A DNA stretch of 46,324 nt. It comes from Nocardia yamanashiensis NBRC 100130 (GTDB lineage Bacteria > Actinomycetota > Actinomycetes > Mycobacteriales > Mycobacteriaceae). The translations under genes were made by a program, and so were the position numbers. Shown here piece after piece: positions 8,056 to 15,471 of this stretch (position 1 is the first letter of the stretch; each line of letters starts with the position of its first letter). The DNA lies in NCBI RefSeq assembly GCF_001613325.1, contig NZ_BDCD01000028.1, positions 1 to 46,324 of the forward strand. The letters run 5' to 3'. A model generated the notes under the pieces. The model saw nothing but the letters and a program-made list of their open reading frames with translations, made no database searches and was not told where the DNA came from.

Positions 8056-9081
8056 TCAGCGGGCCAGGAACCCGACCCGGTCGTACACCTGCGCTAGCGT
8101 CTTCCCGGCAACCTCCCGTGCCCGCTCCGCGCCGGCGGCGATGATGCGGTCGAGTTCGCCCTGGTCGGACATGTATTCTTCCACCTTCGCGCGCAGCGGA
8201 GTGACGAACTCCACCAGAGCGTCGGCGGTATCCGACTTCAGGTCACCGTAGCCTTTACCGGCGTAATCCTGTTCGAGCGTGACGATCGGGGTGTCGGTGA
8301 GCGAGCTGAGGATCACCAGCAGGTTGCTCACGCCCGGCTTGGTCTCCGGGTCGTACTTGATCTCGCGCTCGGTGTCGGTCACCGCGGAGCGGATCTTCTT
8401 GGCCGAGACCTTGGGGTCGTCGAGCAGGTTGAGCAGGCCGGCATCGGTATTGGCCGACTTGCTCATCTTCGAGGTGGGATCCTGCAGGTCGTAGATCTTG
8501 GCGGTGCCGGTGGTCATGTACGGCTCGGGCACCACGAAGGTCTTCTTGAAGCGAGTGTTGAAGCGCTGCGCCAGGTTTCGGGTCAGTTCCAGGTGCTGGC
8601 GCTGATCCTCGCCGACCGGAACCAGGTTGGCGCGGTAGAGCAGGATGTCGGCGGCCATCAGCACCGGGTAGGTGAACAGGCCCACGGTCGCGTTGTCCGC
8701 GCCCTGCTTGACCGACTTGTCCTTGAACTGGGTCATCCGGCTGGCCTCGCCGAAGCCCGTGATGCAGTTCAGCACCCAGGCCAGTTCGGCGTGCTCGGGC
8801 ACCTGCGACTGCACGAACAGCGTCGACTTCTTGGGATCCACGCCGAGCGCGAACAGCTGCGCCGCCGAGATCTTGGTCCGCTTGCGCAGTTCCTTCGGGT
8901 CCTGCGCCACCGTGATGGCGTGCAGGTCCGGAATGAAGTAGAAGGCGTCGTAATCGTCCTGCAGGCGCACCCAGTTCTGCAGTGCGCCAAGGTAATTGCC
9001 GAGGTGGAACGAATCACTCGTCGGCTGGATCCCCGACAGGACCCGCTGCTTGCGTTCGGCGGCTGGTACAGGACTCGACAT
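8056..9081 (-). CDS. trpS: tryptophanyl-tRNA synthetase
   Basis: 341-residue class I synthetase that charges tRNA-Trp with tryptophan in the cytosol. The HIGH-type signature is H26-L-G-N29 after S-G-I-Q-P-T-S-D, and the KMSKS loop is intact at 205-209. Other family marks are G-L-F-T-Y-P-V-L-M-A-A-D-I-L and V-P-V-G-E-D-Q-R-Q-H. ATG 9081 is chosen; an in-frame GTG six codons upstream is less likely because homologues begin near S-G-x-x-P-T. First gene of a probable unit with yihY. Confidence 0.97.
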   Translation of the reverse strand: MSSPVPAAERKQRVLSGIQPTSDSFHLGNYLGALQNWVRLQDDYDAFYFIPDLHAITVAQDPKELRKRTKISAAQLFALGVDPKKSTLFVQSQVPEHAELAWVLNCITGFGEASRMTQFKDKSVKQGADNATVGLFTYPVLMAADILLYRANLVPVGEDQRQHLELTRNLAQRFNTRFKKTFVVPEPYMTTGTAKIYDLQDPTSKMSKSANTDAGLLNLLDDPKVSAKKIRSAVTDTEREIKYDPETKPGVSNLLVILSSLTDTPIVTLEQDYAGKGYGDLKSDTADALVEFVTPLRAKVEEYMSDQGELDRIIAAGAERAREVAGKTLAQVYDRVGFLAR

Positions 9082-9235
9082 GCCCCGATCTTCGCACACT
9101 GGGTTTCATAGCCCTCCGCTGCGCTCCGGGCGGGTCCGCGGCCCTCATGTCTCGTTCTTCCCTCCCTCCGCTCCCCCGCTTCGCTCCTCCGCTCCACTCA
9201 GTCCAGAACGAGACGGCCGCGAACCTTGAACGTGA

Positions 9236-10192
9236 TCAGACCGCGCGCGGCGGGGCATCACTGTGCAGGCGAGCCGTCAATGTGCGCGGGTCCACGCCCG
9301 GCATGCTCGGCTTGCCGGAGCCGACGAGCCGCTGTTCGCGGCGGGTGGCGAGCTTGTAGAGCGGGTAGCTGGGGCCGGTCATCGGGGCGTGCAGCGGGTT
9401 GCCGACCAGGGGCGGGGACAGGTGGGCGGTGCGGACGGCGCGGGCCAGGGCGCGGAAGGCGACCTCCTCCTTGATGCCCCAGGTCAGGTGGTACATCTCG
9501 CGGACGCGTTTGGGGAGGCTGCCCTGGACCAGCAGGGCGAAGCCGGACATGGCCTGCTGGACGGGGGCGGGCAGGGGGTGGGCGACCTGCTGGCCCATGA
9601 GGTAGCCACCGACCAGTCGGGCTTCTTCGGTGAGGAACGGTTCGTCCGAGGCCAGGTAGCCGTCGAAGTACTCGCGGAATTCGCGATAGGTGGGCGGGGC
9701 GGCCTCGCGGGGCATGCCGAACAGCTCACCCCATCGGATGTAGTCCTGGTACAGCCCTTCGCGTTCCGTGCCGGTCAGTTTGCGCACCAGCAGGTCGTGC
9801 ATGACCTCGGCGGAATCGAAGGTGAAGGCCATGGTCATGAACATCAGCTGCGGGTCGTGCGCCGAATAGTCCGTGCCCGCCGGATTCCGCTCGCCCGCGT
9901 CCTCGGGCAGCTTCCCCCGCACCGGCGCATGCCGCTTGCGCGTGAACGCCCGCGCGCGATCGGCCTCCTCGCGCGTCCCCAGCGATACCGCCTCGAACAT
10001 CCGCCCGGTCAGCGCGAGCCGGGTGTACGGCGTGGTCCGGTGCTGCGTGTTCTCGGCCGTCCCCACGTACAGCAGCGGATGCACCGCCCCGATGACCAGC
10101 GCCCGCTGCCCGTAGGTGAGCCCCACGGCCCGCCGGCGCATGACGCGCCTGATCATCGAATCCTCGCCGAAATAGCCGGCCTGTGCAGGCAT
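9236..10192 (-). CDS. MpaB/rubber-oxygenase-like (DUF2236) family oxygenase
   Basis: 318 residues of the DUF2236 family, which includes the latex-clearing protein Lcp and fungal MpaB; several members are b-type haem oxygenases, but activity here is unproven. Family marks: a basic N-terminus, A-L-V-I-G-A-V-H-P-L-L-Y-V-G-T (~35-50), A-H-D-P-Q-L-M-F-M-T-M-A-F-T (~105-118), and Y-x-D-Y-I-R-W-G-E-L-F-G-M-P. No signal peptide is seen, so it is likely cytosolic, unlike secreted Lcp. ATG 10192 is supported by a GGGAGG ribosome site 6 nt upstream; longer frames are not. Divergent from a TetR gene, the usual arrangement for a repressor and its target. Confidence 0.8.
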   Translation of the reverse strand: MPAQAGYFGEDSMIRRVMRRRAVGLTYGQRALVIGAVHPLLYVGTAENTQHRTTPYTRLALTGRMFEAVSLGTREEADRARAFTRKRHAPVRGKLPEDAGERNPAGTDYSAHDPQLMFMTMAFTFDSAEVMHDLLVRKLTGTEREGLYQDYIRWGELFGMPREAAPPTYREFREYFDGYLASDEPFLTEEARLVGGYLMGQQVAHPLPAPVQQAMSGFALLVQGSLPKRVREMYHLTWGIKEEVAFRALARAVRTAHLSPPLVGNPLHAPMTGPSYPLYKLATRREQRLVGSGKPSMPGVDPRTLTARLHSDAPPRAV

Positions 10193-10263
10193 CGTTGCCT
10201 CCCGAGAACACCGTGTGATGCAACCCACCACATCTGAAAGACAGAGTCCCCCACGCTCCCCAA

Positions 10264-10302
10264 TCTGGCAACCCCTACTACCAGAATCGCTGCCGTGCCA
10301 GA
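10264..10302. promoter_or_regulatory. repeated TCTGG half-sites between MpaB-like gene and tetR
   Basis: TCTGGCA at 10264-10270 and TGCCAGA at 10296-10302 are a perfect inverted pair, and a third CCAGA copy in the same orientation as the second sits at 10281-10285. CCAGAATCG occurs twice as a direct repeat. Position in a 118-bp divergent region just before the regulator start fits an operator, but arm spacing is unusual, so this is tentative. The second copy overlaps a CAGAAT box 6 nt before GTG 10311. Confidence 0.4.
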
Positions 10303-10310
10303 ATCGATCC

Positions 10311-10955
10311 GTGACCGGCCAACGGACCTACGGCGGCATCTCCGCCGAAGAACGCCGCACCCAACGCCGCGCGGCCCTGCTCGACGCCGCCCTCGACATC
10401 CTCGGCACCCAGCCCCTCGAGAAGCTCACCGTCGCCGCCCTCTGCTCCGGTGCGGGCCTCAACGAGCGCTACTACTACGAGAACTTCGACAGCCGCGAAG
10501 CCGTCCTGTCCACCCTCTTCGACGCCATCGCCGAAGAACTCGCCGCCGCCCTGATCGTCGCCGTCCAATCCGCCCCCGCCGACACCCGCGGCAAAGCCCA
10601 CGCCGCCATCACCGCCGGCATCCACGTCCTCACCGACGACCCCCGCAAAGCCCGGGTAGCCCTCCTGGTCTCCTCCGCCACCCCCGAACTACGCACCCGC
10701 ACCGCCCACACCATCCGCGCCTTCGCCAATCTCGTTGCCGCCGAAGGCATCGACTTCTACGGCCTCACCGACACCACCCCCTCCCCCACCATCACCTTCC
10801 GCGCCACCTACCTCGTCGGCGGCCTCGTCCAAACCCTCACCACCTGGCTCCAGGGGGACCTCCCCATGACCCGCGACGAGCTGATCGCCCACACCACAGA
10901 CATTTTCGTGCTGCTGGGGGAGGATTCGGCGCGGGGGTTGCAGGCGCCGGATTAG
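10311..10955 (+). CDS. TetR-family transcriptional regulator
   Basis: 214 residues from GTG 10311; the longer frame to 10215 would cross the divergent promoter and has no family resemblance. N-terminal helix-turn-helix: R-R-T-Q-R-R-A-A-L-L-D-A-A-L-D-I-L-G, then T-V-A-A-L-C-S-G-A-G-L-N-E-R-Y-Y-Y-E-N-F-D-S-R-E. The remainder is helical ligand-binding domain. A CAGAAT box 6 nt before the GTG may make it leaderless. It is divergent from the MpaB-like oxygenase, which it may repress through the repeats at 10264-10302. Third-position bias toward C is very strong in the middle of this gene. Confidence 0.88.
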   Translation: MTGQRTYGGISAEERRTQRRAALLDAALDILGTQPLEKLTVAALCSGAGLNERYYYENFDSREAVLSTLFDAIAEELAAALIVAVQSAPADTRGKAHAAITAGIHVLTDDPRKARVALLVSSATPELRTRTAHTIRAFANLVAAEGIDFYGLTDTTPSPTITFRATYLVGGLVQTLTTWLQGDLPMTRDELIAHTTDIFVLLGEDSARGLQAPD

Positions 10956-11003
10956 CCTCACGCGCCGGTAGGTCCATGCCCGGGCCACGGCGCGCGGGTG
11001 ACG

Positions 11004-11009
11004 TAGATT
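11004..11009 (+). promoter_or_regulatory. -10 box TAGATT for a leaderless start at 11018
   Basis: TAGATT matches the actinobacterial TANNNT -10 consensus and ends 8 nt before ATG 11018, so the mRNA would begin at the start codon of the 15-codon ORF that precedes the ribonuclease gene. Confidence 0.5.
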
Positions 11010-11017
11010 CGTCAGTC

Positions 11018-11065
11018 ATGACAGAGAACCGCGACTACGCGCCCGGCACGGTGCGGTACCGGTGA
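11018..11065 (+). CDS. 15-residue leader ORF coupled to the ribonuclease gene
   Basis: ATG 11018 opens a 15-codon frame (peptide begins MTENRDYAPG and ends VRYR) whose TGA stop at 11063-11065 overlaps the GTG start of the ribonuclease gene at 11062 as GTGA. A TAGATT box 8 nt upstream suggests a leaderless mRNA starting at this ATG. The ribonuclease GTG has no good ribosome site, so translation of this small frame would deliver terminating ribosomes to it. The peptide has no recognisable motif; its sequence may not matter. Alternatively the real ribonuclease leader is untranslated and this frame is chance. Confidence 0.45.
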   Translation: MTENRDYAPGTVRYR

Positions 11066-11580
11066 AGATCTCCCCGAAGCTGCGCGCATGGTTGTTGCTG
11101 GGCGTCGCGGTGGCCATGCTGCTGGTCGCCGTCATGGTTTCGCGGGGCGGTGATCACAAGGACTCCGATGCCAAGAGCGGGCCGGTGGCCGCCTCCACCA
11201 CCACCGCGCCGAAACCCGGTGGCACCAGGCCCGATTCGACTACGACGGTCAAACCGGGCGGCAATGCCGTCGACACCAGTACCCTCGCCCGCGCGCCCGG
11301 CGTACCCGATCGCGCCTACCAGACGCTGATCGAGATCGACGCGGGCCGCTGGCCGGATTCCGCCAACGCGCCCGGCACGCAGGGCGGCGAGACCTGGATG
11401 AATCGCGATCGCACCTTGCCCACGCAGGACGCGTCCGGCAAGAAGATCACCTATCAGGAATGGGACGTCAACCCGAAGCGCCGCGGCCAGACACGCGATG
11501 CCGAACGCATTGTCACCGGCAGCGACGGCACCGCCTGGTACACCGGCGACCACTACAAGACCTTCACGAGGATGCGCTGA
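11062..11580 (+). CDS. secreted guanyl-specific ribonuclease, barnase type
   Basis: 172 residues: a membrane/signal segment at ~9-27, a Ser/Thr/Pro-rich linker to ~75, then a barnase-like domain. The catalytic set aligns with barnase: Glu133 in Y-Q-E-W-D-V-N (general base), Arg149 in D-A-E-R-I-V and His164 in D-H-Y-K-T-F (general acid), with the conserved N-R-D-R-T-L-P loop at ~114-120. It would cleave RNA after G and act outside the cell, either released or tethered by its N-terminus. The start is GTG within GTGA, overlapping the leader ORF stop. The barstar-like gene follows with a 1-bp TGATG overlap, giving the inhibitor translationally coupled to the toxin. Confidence 0.9.
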   Translation: MKISPKLRAWLLLGVAVAMLLVAVMVSRGGDHKDSDAKSGPVAASTTTAPKPGGTRPDSTTTVKPGGNAVDTSTLARAPGVPDRAYQTLIEIDAGRWPDSANAPGTQGGETWMNRDRTLPTQDASGKKITYQEWDVNPKRRGQTRDAERIVTGSDGTAWYTGDHYKTFTRMR

Positions 11581-12077
11581 TGCCGAAGCCCATGCCGCTG
11601 TCGCAGTTCCTCTCCGCCCCGGCCGTTTCCACCGCGGCCGCCGCATCCGCGCCGACCCTGGGCGTGCTGCCCGTCGGCGCGGCCGAATTCTCCGGGGTGC
11701 GCAGCCGCATCCCCGCCGACTACCAAGCCCGCGAAGTCCGCGGCCGGCGCATGCGCACGGTCGCGGGGGTATTCGACGAGTTCGCCGCCGCTTTCCAATT
11801 CCCCTACTACTTCGGCGAGAACAAGGACGCCTTCGACGAATGTCTGCGCGATCTCGATGAATTCATCGGTTCCGCGGCGGGATACGTGGTCGTCGTACGC
11901 AATGCCGCACTGCTGCTGGACGAGCAGCCCGAGGACCGCGACTGGTTCGCGGAAGCCATGACGGATGCGGCGGCCGCCTGGGCCAAGCGGGACATCGCCT
12001 TCCGGGTGGTCTTGCAGGATGCCGTCCCGCCCGGTCTCGAGGCGGTCCCGCTGACCCTCGACGCCCCGTCCGCCTGA
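11580..12077 (+). CDS. barstar-family ribonuclease inhibitor
   Basis: 165 residues, cytosolic, of the barstar family. The central stretch F-P-Y-Y-F-G-E-N-K-D-A-F-D-E-C-L-R-D-L (~74-92) corresponds to the helix by which barstar plugs the barnase active site; Asp83 and Asp87 are the likely acidic contacts. The C-terminal F-R-V-V-L-Q-D strand is also typical. It has an ~35-residue N-terminal extension rich in Ala that barstar lacks. ATG overlaps the ribonuclease stop by one base, so the pair is one operon; the inhibitor protects the cell against any ribonuclease that folds before export. Confidence 0.9.
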   Translation: MPKPMPLSQFLSAPAVSTAAAASAPTLGVLPVGAAEFSGVRSRIPADYQAREVRGRRMRTVAGVFDEFAAAFQFPYYFGENKDAFDECLRDLDEFIGSAAGYVVVVRNAALLLDEQPEDRDWFAEAMTDAAAAWAKRDIAFRVVLQDAVPPGLEAVPLTLDAPSA

Positions 12078-12132
12078 CCCGCCAAGATCAGGAAATTCAC
12101 CGAAATCGGACTGCATTCACGCGCGGTCCTCA

Positions 12133-12138
12133 TATAGT
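12133..12138 (+). promoter_or_regulatory. -10 box TATAGT, leaderless start at GTG 12145
   Basis: TATAGT ends 6 nt before GTG 12145 and there is no ribosome-binding sequence between them. This is the layout of a leaderless promoter and supports GTG 12145 as the start of the propeller lipoprotein. Confidence 0.55.
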
Positions 12139-12144
12139 CAGGCC

Positions 12145-13296
12145 GTGCTAGAACCTGTTGCAGTTTCGCTGCTCAGCCGTCGAAAACTCCTGATGAACAG
12201 CGCTTTTCTGCTGGCGGGCGGGCTCTCCGCGACCTCCTGTGGTCCCGCTCCGGCGCTCGGCGAGACAGCTGCTTCCGGCACCATCGTCTGGCGCTACGGC
12301 CTGGAGAACGAACAACTCCGGGCCCTGCGCTACAGCAACGGAGTCGTACTCGCCGACACCGGTACGGGCATCACCGGCATAGACGCGAAGACCGGCAAGA
12401 AGCTCTGGCAGGCGACGATCGCCGGGCCGGGAATCGACCGCCACGCGTTCATCACCGAAGGCACCCTCTACCTGTGCGGCGCCGAACCCGACGGTGAGCG
12501 CGCCATCGCCCTGGATGCGGTTTCCGGCCAACGCAAATGGACCTTCGACGCCCCCGCCGACACCGCACTCATCGGCATCCACGGCCTACGCGACGGCATC
12601 GCCTACCTCTTCACCCTGAACCGCGCCACCGCCCACCACGAAATCCTGGCCGTCGACACCACCACCCGCGCCATTCGCTGGACCGCGCCCTGCCCCACCG
12701 ACAACACCGCCCTCCACATCCCCGCCACCGGTGCACTGATCTACAGCTCCCGCGAAAACGGCGGCGACCTCATCGCCTTCGACACCGAAAACAACGGCGC
12801 CACAGTCTGGTCCAAACAAGACGACCCCACCGCCGCCGCGACCACCATCGCCACCGGCCTGGTCGCCGGCGTCATCCTCGCCACCGACGGCTCCCGCATC
12901 GTCTCCGCCCTGGACCCGAAAACCGGTGCGCAACTCTGGAAAACCCCCGAACTGGCCACCCCCGCCGACACCTTCTTCGCCGACGCCGACACCTACTACC
13001 GCTGCGACGGCGCCAAACTCCAGGCCCTCCGCCCCGGCCCCGAAGCCGCCGTCCTATGGACCCTCACCGTCTCCGACAAAGCCGAAGCCCACCTCGCCAC
13101 CGCCTACCTCACCTCCGGAACCTGCTACTTCCTGGCCGCGAACACCCTGCGCGCCATAGACGCCCGCACCGGCAACCCCCGCTGGTCCCGCACCATCGAC
13201 ATCCCCACCACTCCTTTCACGGTAGGCGAAACCCACTGCTACCTCGGATCCCCCTCCGACCCAGCAACTTCCGGCCTCATCGCCATCGCCCGCTGA
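12145..13296 (+). CDS. PQQ-type beta-propeller lipoprotein
   Basis: 383 residues. The N-terminus has a twin-arginine-like S-R-R-K-L-L followed by a hydrophobic stretch and A-T-S-C ending in Cys32, a lipobox, so it is probably Tat-exported and lipid-anchored outside the membrane. The rest consists of repeated blades with the PQQ-propeller signature A-x-D-x-x-T-G-x-x-x-W (for example I-D-A-K-T-G-K-K-L-W, L-D-A-V-S-G-Q-R-K-W, L-D-P-K-T-G-A-Q-L-W, I-D-A-R-T-G-N-P-R-W). No PQQ-enzyme catalytic residues are recognisable, so it is a scaffold or binding propeller. Codon third positions become extremely C-rich from ~12540 on. GTG 12145 is chosen for the TATAGT box. Confidence 0.82.
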   Translation: MLEPVAVSLLSRRKLLMNSAFLLAGGLSATSCGPAPALGETAASGTIVWRYGLENEQLRALRYSNGVVLADTGTGITGIDAKTGKKLWQATIAGPGIDRHAFITEGTLYLCGAEPDGERAIALDAVSGQRKWTFDAPADTALIGIHGLRDGIAYLFTLNRATAHHEILAVDTTTRAIRWTAPCPTDNTALHIPATGALIYSSRENGGDLIAFDTENNGATVWSKQDDPTAAATTIATGLVAGVILATDGSRIVSALDPKTGAQLWKTPELATPADTFFADADTYYRCDGAKLQALRPGPEAAVLWTLTVSDKAEAHLATAYLTSGTCYFLAANTLRAIDARTGNPRWSRTIDIPTTPFTVGETHCYLGSPSDPATSGLIAIAR

Positions 13297-13341
13297 CCAT
13301 CGGTCCCCACTTCGGTTGGCCCGCAGCACCATCCATCGACA

Positions 13342-13371
13342 TTGCGGCATCGGCAAGCGGTCCCATAGGTT
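13342..13371 (+). promoter_or_regulatory. sigma-70-type promoter before the small secreted gene
   Basis: TTGCGG at 13342-13347, an 18-bp spacer and TAGGTT at 13366-13371 form a plausible promoter, giving an untranslated leader of ~48 nt before ATG 13426. A five-bp inverted repeat CACTC-GTGT-GAGTG lies in that leader. Confidence 0.45.
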
Positions 13372-13425
13372 GTCGATGCCTGTCACTCGTGTGAGTGGCG
13401 GGACTCGATTCGGAGGTAATTTTCG

Positions 13426-13662
13426 ATGTTCGTCAAATTCCTGGCAGCCGCGGTGATCGCCACCGGCGCAACGGCAGCCCTTACCGCGACCGCCGGCGCC
13501 GACGCGCTGACCGACGGCCCCTACGCCAACTTCGGCGACTGTGCCGCCGCGGCGCAGCAGGCGGGTTACTCCGACTCCGGCTGCCATCTCGGCCTGGGCC
13601 CGCAGGCCGGCAACTGGTACTTCTACAAGACCGGGGGCACCGGAAGCAGCAGCGGCAGCTGA
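13426..13662 (+). CDS. small secreted Cys-pair protein
   Basis: 78 residues, ATG with a strong GGAGG site 9 nt upstream. Signal peptide ~1-26 (hydrophobic, A-G-A-D-A cleavage region). The mature ~52 residues have two cysteines (in F-G-D-C-A-A-A and S-G-C-H-L) likely forming one disulphide, a terminal W-Y-F-Y-K and a Gly/Ser tail. This resembles small exported actinobacterial proteins with a D-G-P-Y-x-x-x-x-x-C-x-x-A start, but no function is known to me. A strong bidirectional hairpin follows the stop. Confidence 0.72.
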   Translation: MFVKFLAAAVIATGATAALTATAGADALTDGPYANFGDCAAAAQQAGYSDSGCHLGLGPQAGNWYFYKTGGTGSSSGS

Positions 13663-13668
13663 TCACGG

Positions 13669-13703
13669 CGAGGATGCTGCGGACGCAGCCCGCAGCATCC
13701 TCG
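13669..13703. terminator. bidirectional terminator hairpin
   Basis: A perfect 14-bp stem (CGAGGATGCTGCGG paired with its complement) with a 7-nt loop, placed between the convergent small secreted gene and the exonuclease gene. No T-run, as usual for high-GC actinobacteria. Confidence 0.8.
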
Positions 13704-13711
13704 AAACCGAT

Positions 13712-14518
13712 TCACCGGTACTGGACCGTCACGGGGGCGTGGTCCGACCAGCGCTCGGCGTAGGTGGCGGCGCGCTCCACCACGGCTTGTTTGGCGCGGG
13801 TGGCGATTTCACCGCGGGCGAGCTGGTAGTCGATGCGCCAGCCGGCGTCGTTGTCGAAGGCGCGGCCGCGGTAGGAGTGCCAGGAGTAGGGGCCGGGGAC
13901 GCCCGGGTGGAGTTCGCGGACCACGTCCACGTAGCCGGCCGCGAGCATCGAGGAGACCCAGGCGCGTTCGCCGGGGAGGAAACCGGCGTTCTTGAGATTG
14001 CCTTTCCAGTTCTTGATGTCGAGTTCGGTGTGGCCGATGTTCCAGTCGCCGCTGATGACGAAATCGCGGGTGATGGCGGTCATGCGGGCGCCGACGGCGT
14101 CGAGGAAGCGGTATTTCTCGTCCTGCATGGGGGTGTCGGCTTCGCCGGTGTGGACGTAGACGCTGGCCACGGTGAGATCGCCGAAGTCGGCTTCGATATA
14201 GCGGCCGGTTTCGGCGAATTCCGCTACCGGGGTCCAGGTTCCGTCGACGTCCGTGCCGACGCCGACGCGGACGGCCTCGGGTTCGCGGCGGGAGAGGATG
14301 GCGACGCCGGCGCGGCCCTTCACGCCGGGTTCGGCATGGCTGAGAATCCAGCCGGCATCCAGGGCGGGAGCCAGCGCGCTACGCGTTTGCTCGTCGGTCG
14401 CGCGGGTCTCCTGGAGGCAGATGAAATCGGCTTCGGTGGCCGCTAGCCAGGGGAGCAGTCCTTTGCCTGCCGCCGCACGGACCCCGTTCACGTTGACTGT
14501 ACTGAGGATGTTGGCCAC
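13712..14518 (-). CDS. xth: exodeoxyribonuclease III / AP endonuclease
   Basis: 268 residues of the ExoIII (Xth/ExoA) family, which cuts DNA at abasic sites and degrades 3' ends. Metal and catalytic motifs are visible: T-V-N-V-N-G-V-R at the N-terminus, L-Q-E-T-R-A (metal Glu), Y-V-H-T-G loop, I-S-G-D-W-N-I-G-H (catalytic Asp/Asn), R-I-D-Y-Q-L-A and W-S-D-H-A-P-V (catalytic Asp-His). GTG 14518 is chosen because homologues start just before T-V-N-V-N-G and a TACGGT box ends 6 nt upstream; a longer frame to 14548 would overlap that box. Divergent from the hydrolase gene at 14588. Confidence 0.93.
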   Translation of the reverse strand: MANILSTVNVNGVRAAAGKGLLPWLAATEADFICLQETRATDEQTRSALAPALDAGWILSHAEPGVKGRAGVAILSRREPEAVRVGVGTDVDGTWTPVAEFAETGRYIEADFGDLTVASVYVHTGEADTPMQDEKYRFLDAVGARMTAITRDFVISGDWNIGHTELDIKNWKGNLKNAGFLPGERAWVSSMLAAGYVDVVRELHPGVPGPYSWHSYRGRAFDNDAGWRIDYQLARGEIATRAKQAVVERAATYAERWSDHAPVTVQYR

Positions 14519-14524
14519 CCTACG

Positions 14525-14530
14525 ACCGTA
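14525..14530 (-). promoter_or_regulatory. -10 box TACGGT, leaderless start of xth
   Basis: Reading the minus strand, TACGGT is followed by 6 nt and the GTG of the exonuclease gene at 14518, with no ribosome-binding sequence in between. Confidence 0.5.
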
Positions 14531-14587
14531 CAATGCGGTCATCCACACTTCTCCGCGGACATCGAGGTCCAGGAAGGGGTGACGACG

Positions 14588-15442
14588 ATGACGTCAGGCA
14601 CCGCTCAGCCCACACCCCCGCTCGCGCCCATGAAGGCGATTCACATCGGGTCCGGAGACCCGCTGCTCCTGTTGCACGGGTTCATGATGTCGCCGCACTG
14701 CTGGGAGCAGGTGGCGCAACGCATGGCCGGGCATTGCGAGGTGTTCGCTCCGGCATTCACGGGGCATTGGGGCGGACCAGATTTCGAGGGCTGGTATCTC
14801 GATGTCAGTACCCTTGCCGACCGGGTCGAGGACCAGTTGGACGAATTGGGCTGGCGGACCTGCCATATCGCCGGCAATTCGCTCGGCGGCTGGGTGGGGT
14901 TCGAACTGGCCCGGCGCGGGCGGGCCCGCACGCTCACCGCTATCGCCCCGGCGGGCGGCTGGCAATCGCCGTCCGTCACCCAGTTCCGGATCGGGGCCAA
15001 GTTCCTGTCGCTGGTGCCGTTCGTGGAGATCGGCAAGCATCTGCCGCACGCCATCGCGTTCAGCGCGCCGGTGCGGCAGGCGGTGGCGATGATCTTGAGC
15101 AAGAACACCGGCAATGCGCCCCGGCGCGCGATCGAAGCGGCCATCACCTCGGCCATGAACTGCAAGGCCATGCTGCCGATGATCGCCGGTTCGGTGCGGT
15201 ATCCGGCGCTGGAGGACCTGTCCACGCTGAAAACGCCGGTGCGGCTGCTCATGTGCGAGAAGGACCGGGTGATCCCGAATCGGGTGTACGCGCGGCGGTT
15301 CCTGGAGGAGCTGCCGGAGTGGGCGGACCGCATCCTGGTGCACGATGTGGGGCATGTGCCGATGCTGGAAGCACCGGACCGGATCGCGACGCTGATCGCG
15401 GAGCACGTGTACGCGAGCCGTACTCGGCTGCGGGCGGTCTGA
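14588..15442 (+). CDS. alpha/beta hydrolase
   Basis: 284 residues, cytosolic. The triad is visible: Ser98 in G-N-S-L-G-G (nucleophile elbow), Asp226 in C-E-K-D-R-V-I-P and His256 in V-G-H-V-P-M-L; the oxyanion-hole motif is L-L-H-G-F near the start. ATG 14588 has AGGAAGGGG eight nt upstream; GTG 14579 lies inside that site and is less likely. Substrate unknown: the family includes esterases, haloperoxidase-like and C-C hydrolases. Convergent with the second hydrolase, 29 bp between stops. Confidence 0.85.
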   Translation: MTSGTAQPTPPLAPMKAIHIGSGDPLLLLHGFMMSPHCWEQVAQRMAGHCEVFAPAFTGHWGGPDFEGWYLDVSTLADRVEDQLDELGWRTCHIAGNSLGGWVGFELARRGRARTLTAIAPAGGWQSPSVTQFRIGAKFLSLVPFVEIGKHLPHAIAFSAPVRQAVAMILSKNTGNAPRRAIEAAITSAMNCKAMLPMIAGSVRYPALEDLSTLKTPVRLLMCEKDRVIPNRVYARRFLEELPEWADRILVHDVGHVPMLEAPDRIATLIAEHVYASRTRLRAV

Positions 15443-15471
15443 CCTTCGCGATATTCGGCATCCCGCCGGAG

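Noticed and set aside
9082..9235. CTCC/GCTC-rich runs between trpS and the MpaB-like gene
   Set aside because: Short low-complexity repeats without clear unit or pairing; not reported as a feature.
12078..12132. Possible terminator after the barstar gene
   Set aside because: No stem of convincing length was found; the interval simply holds the next promoter.
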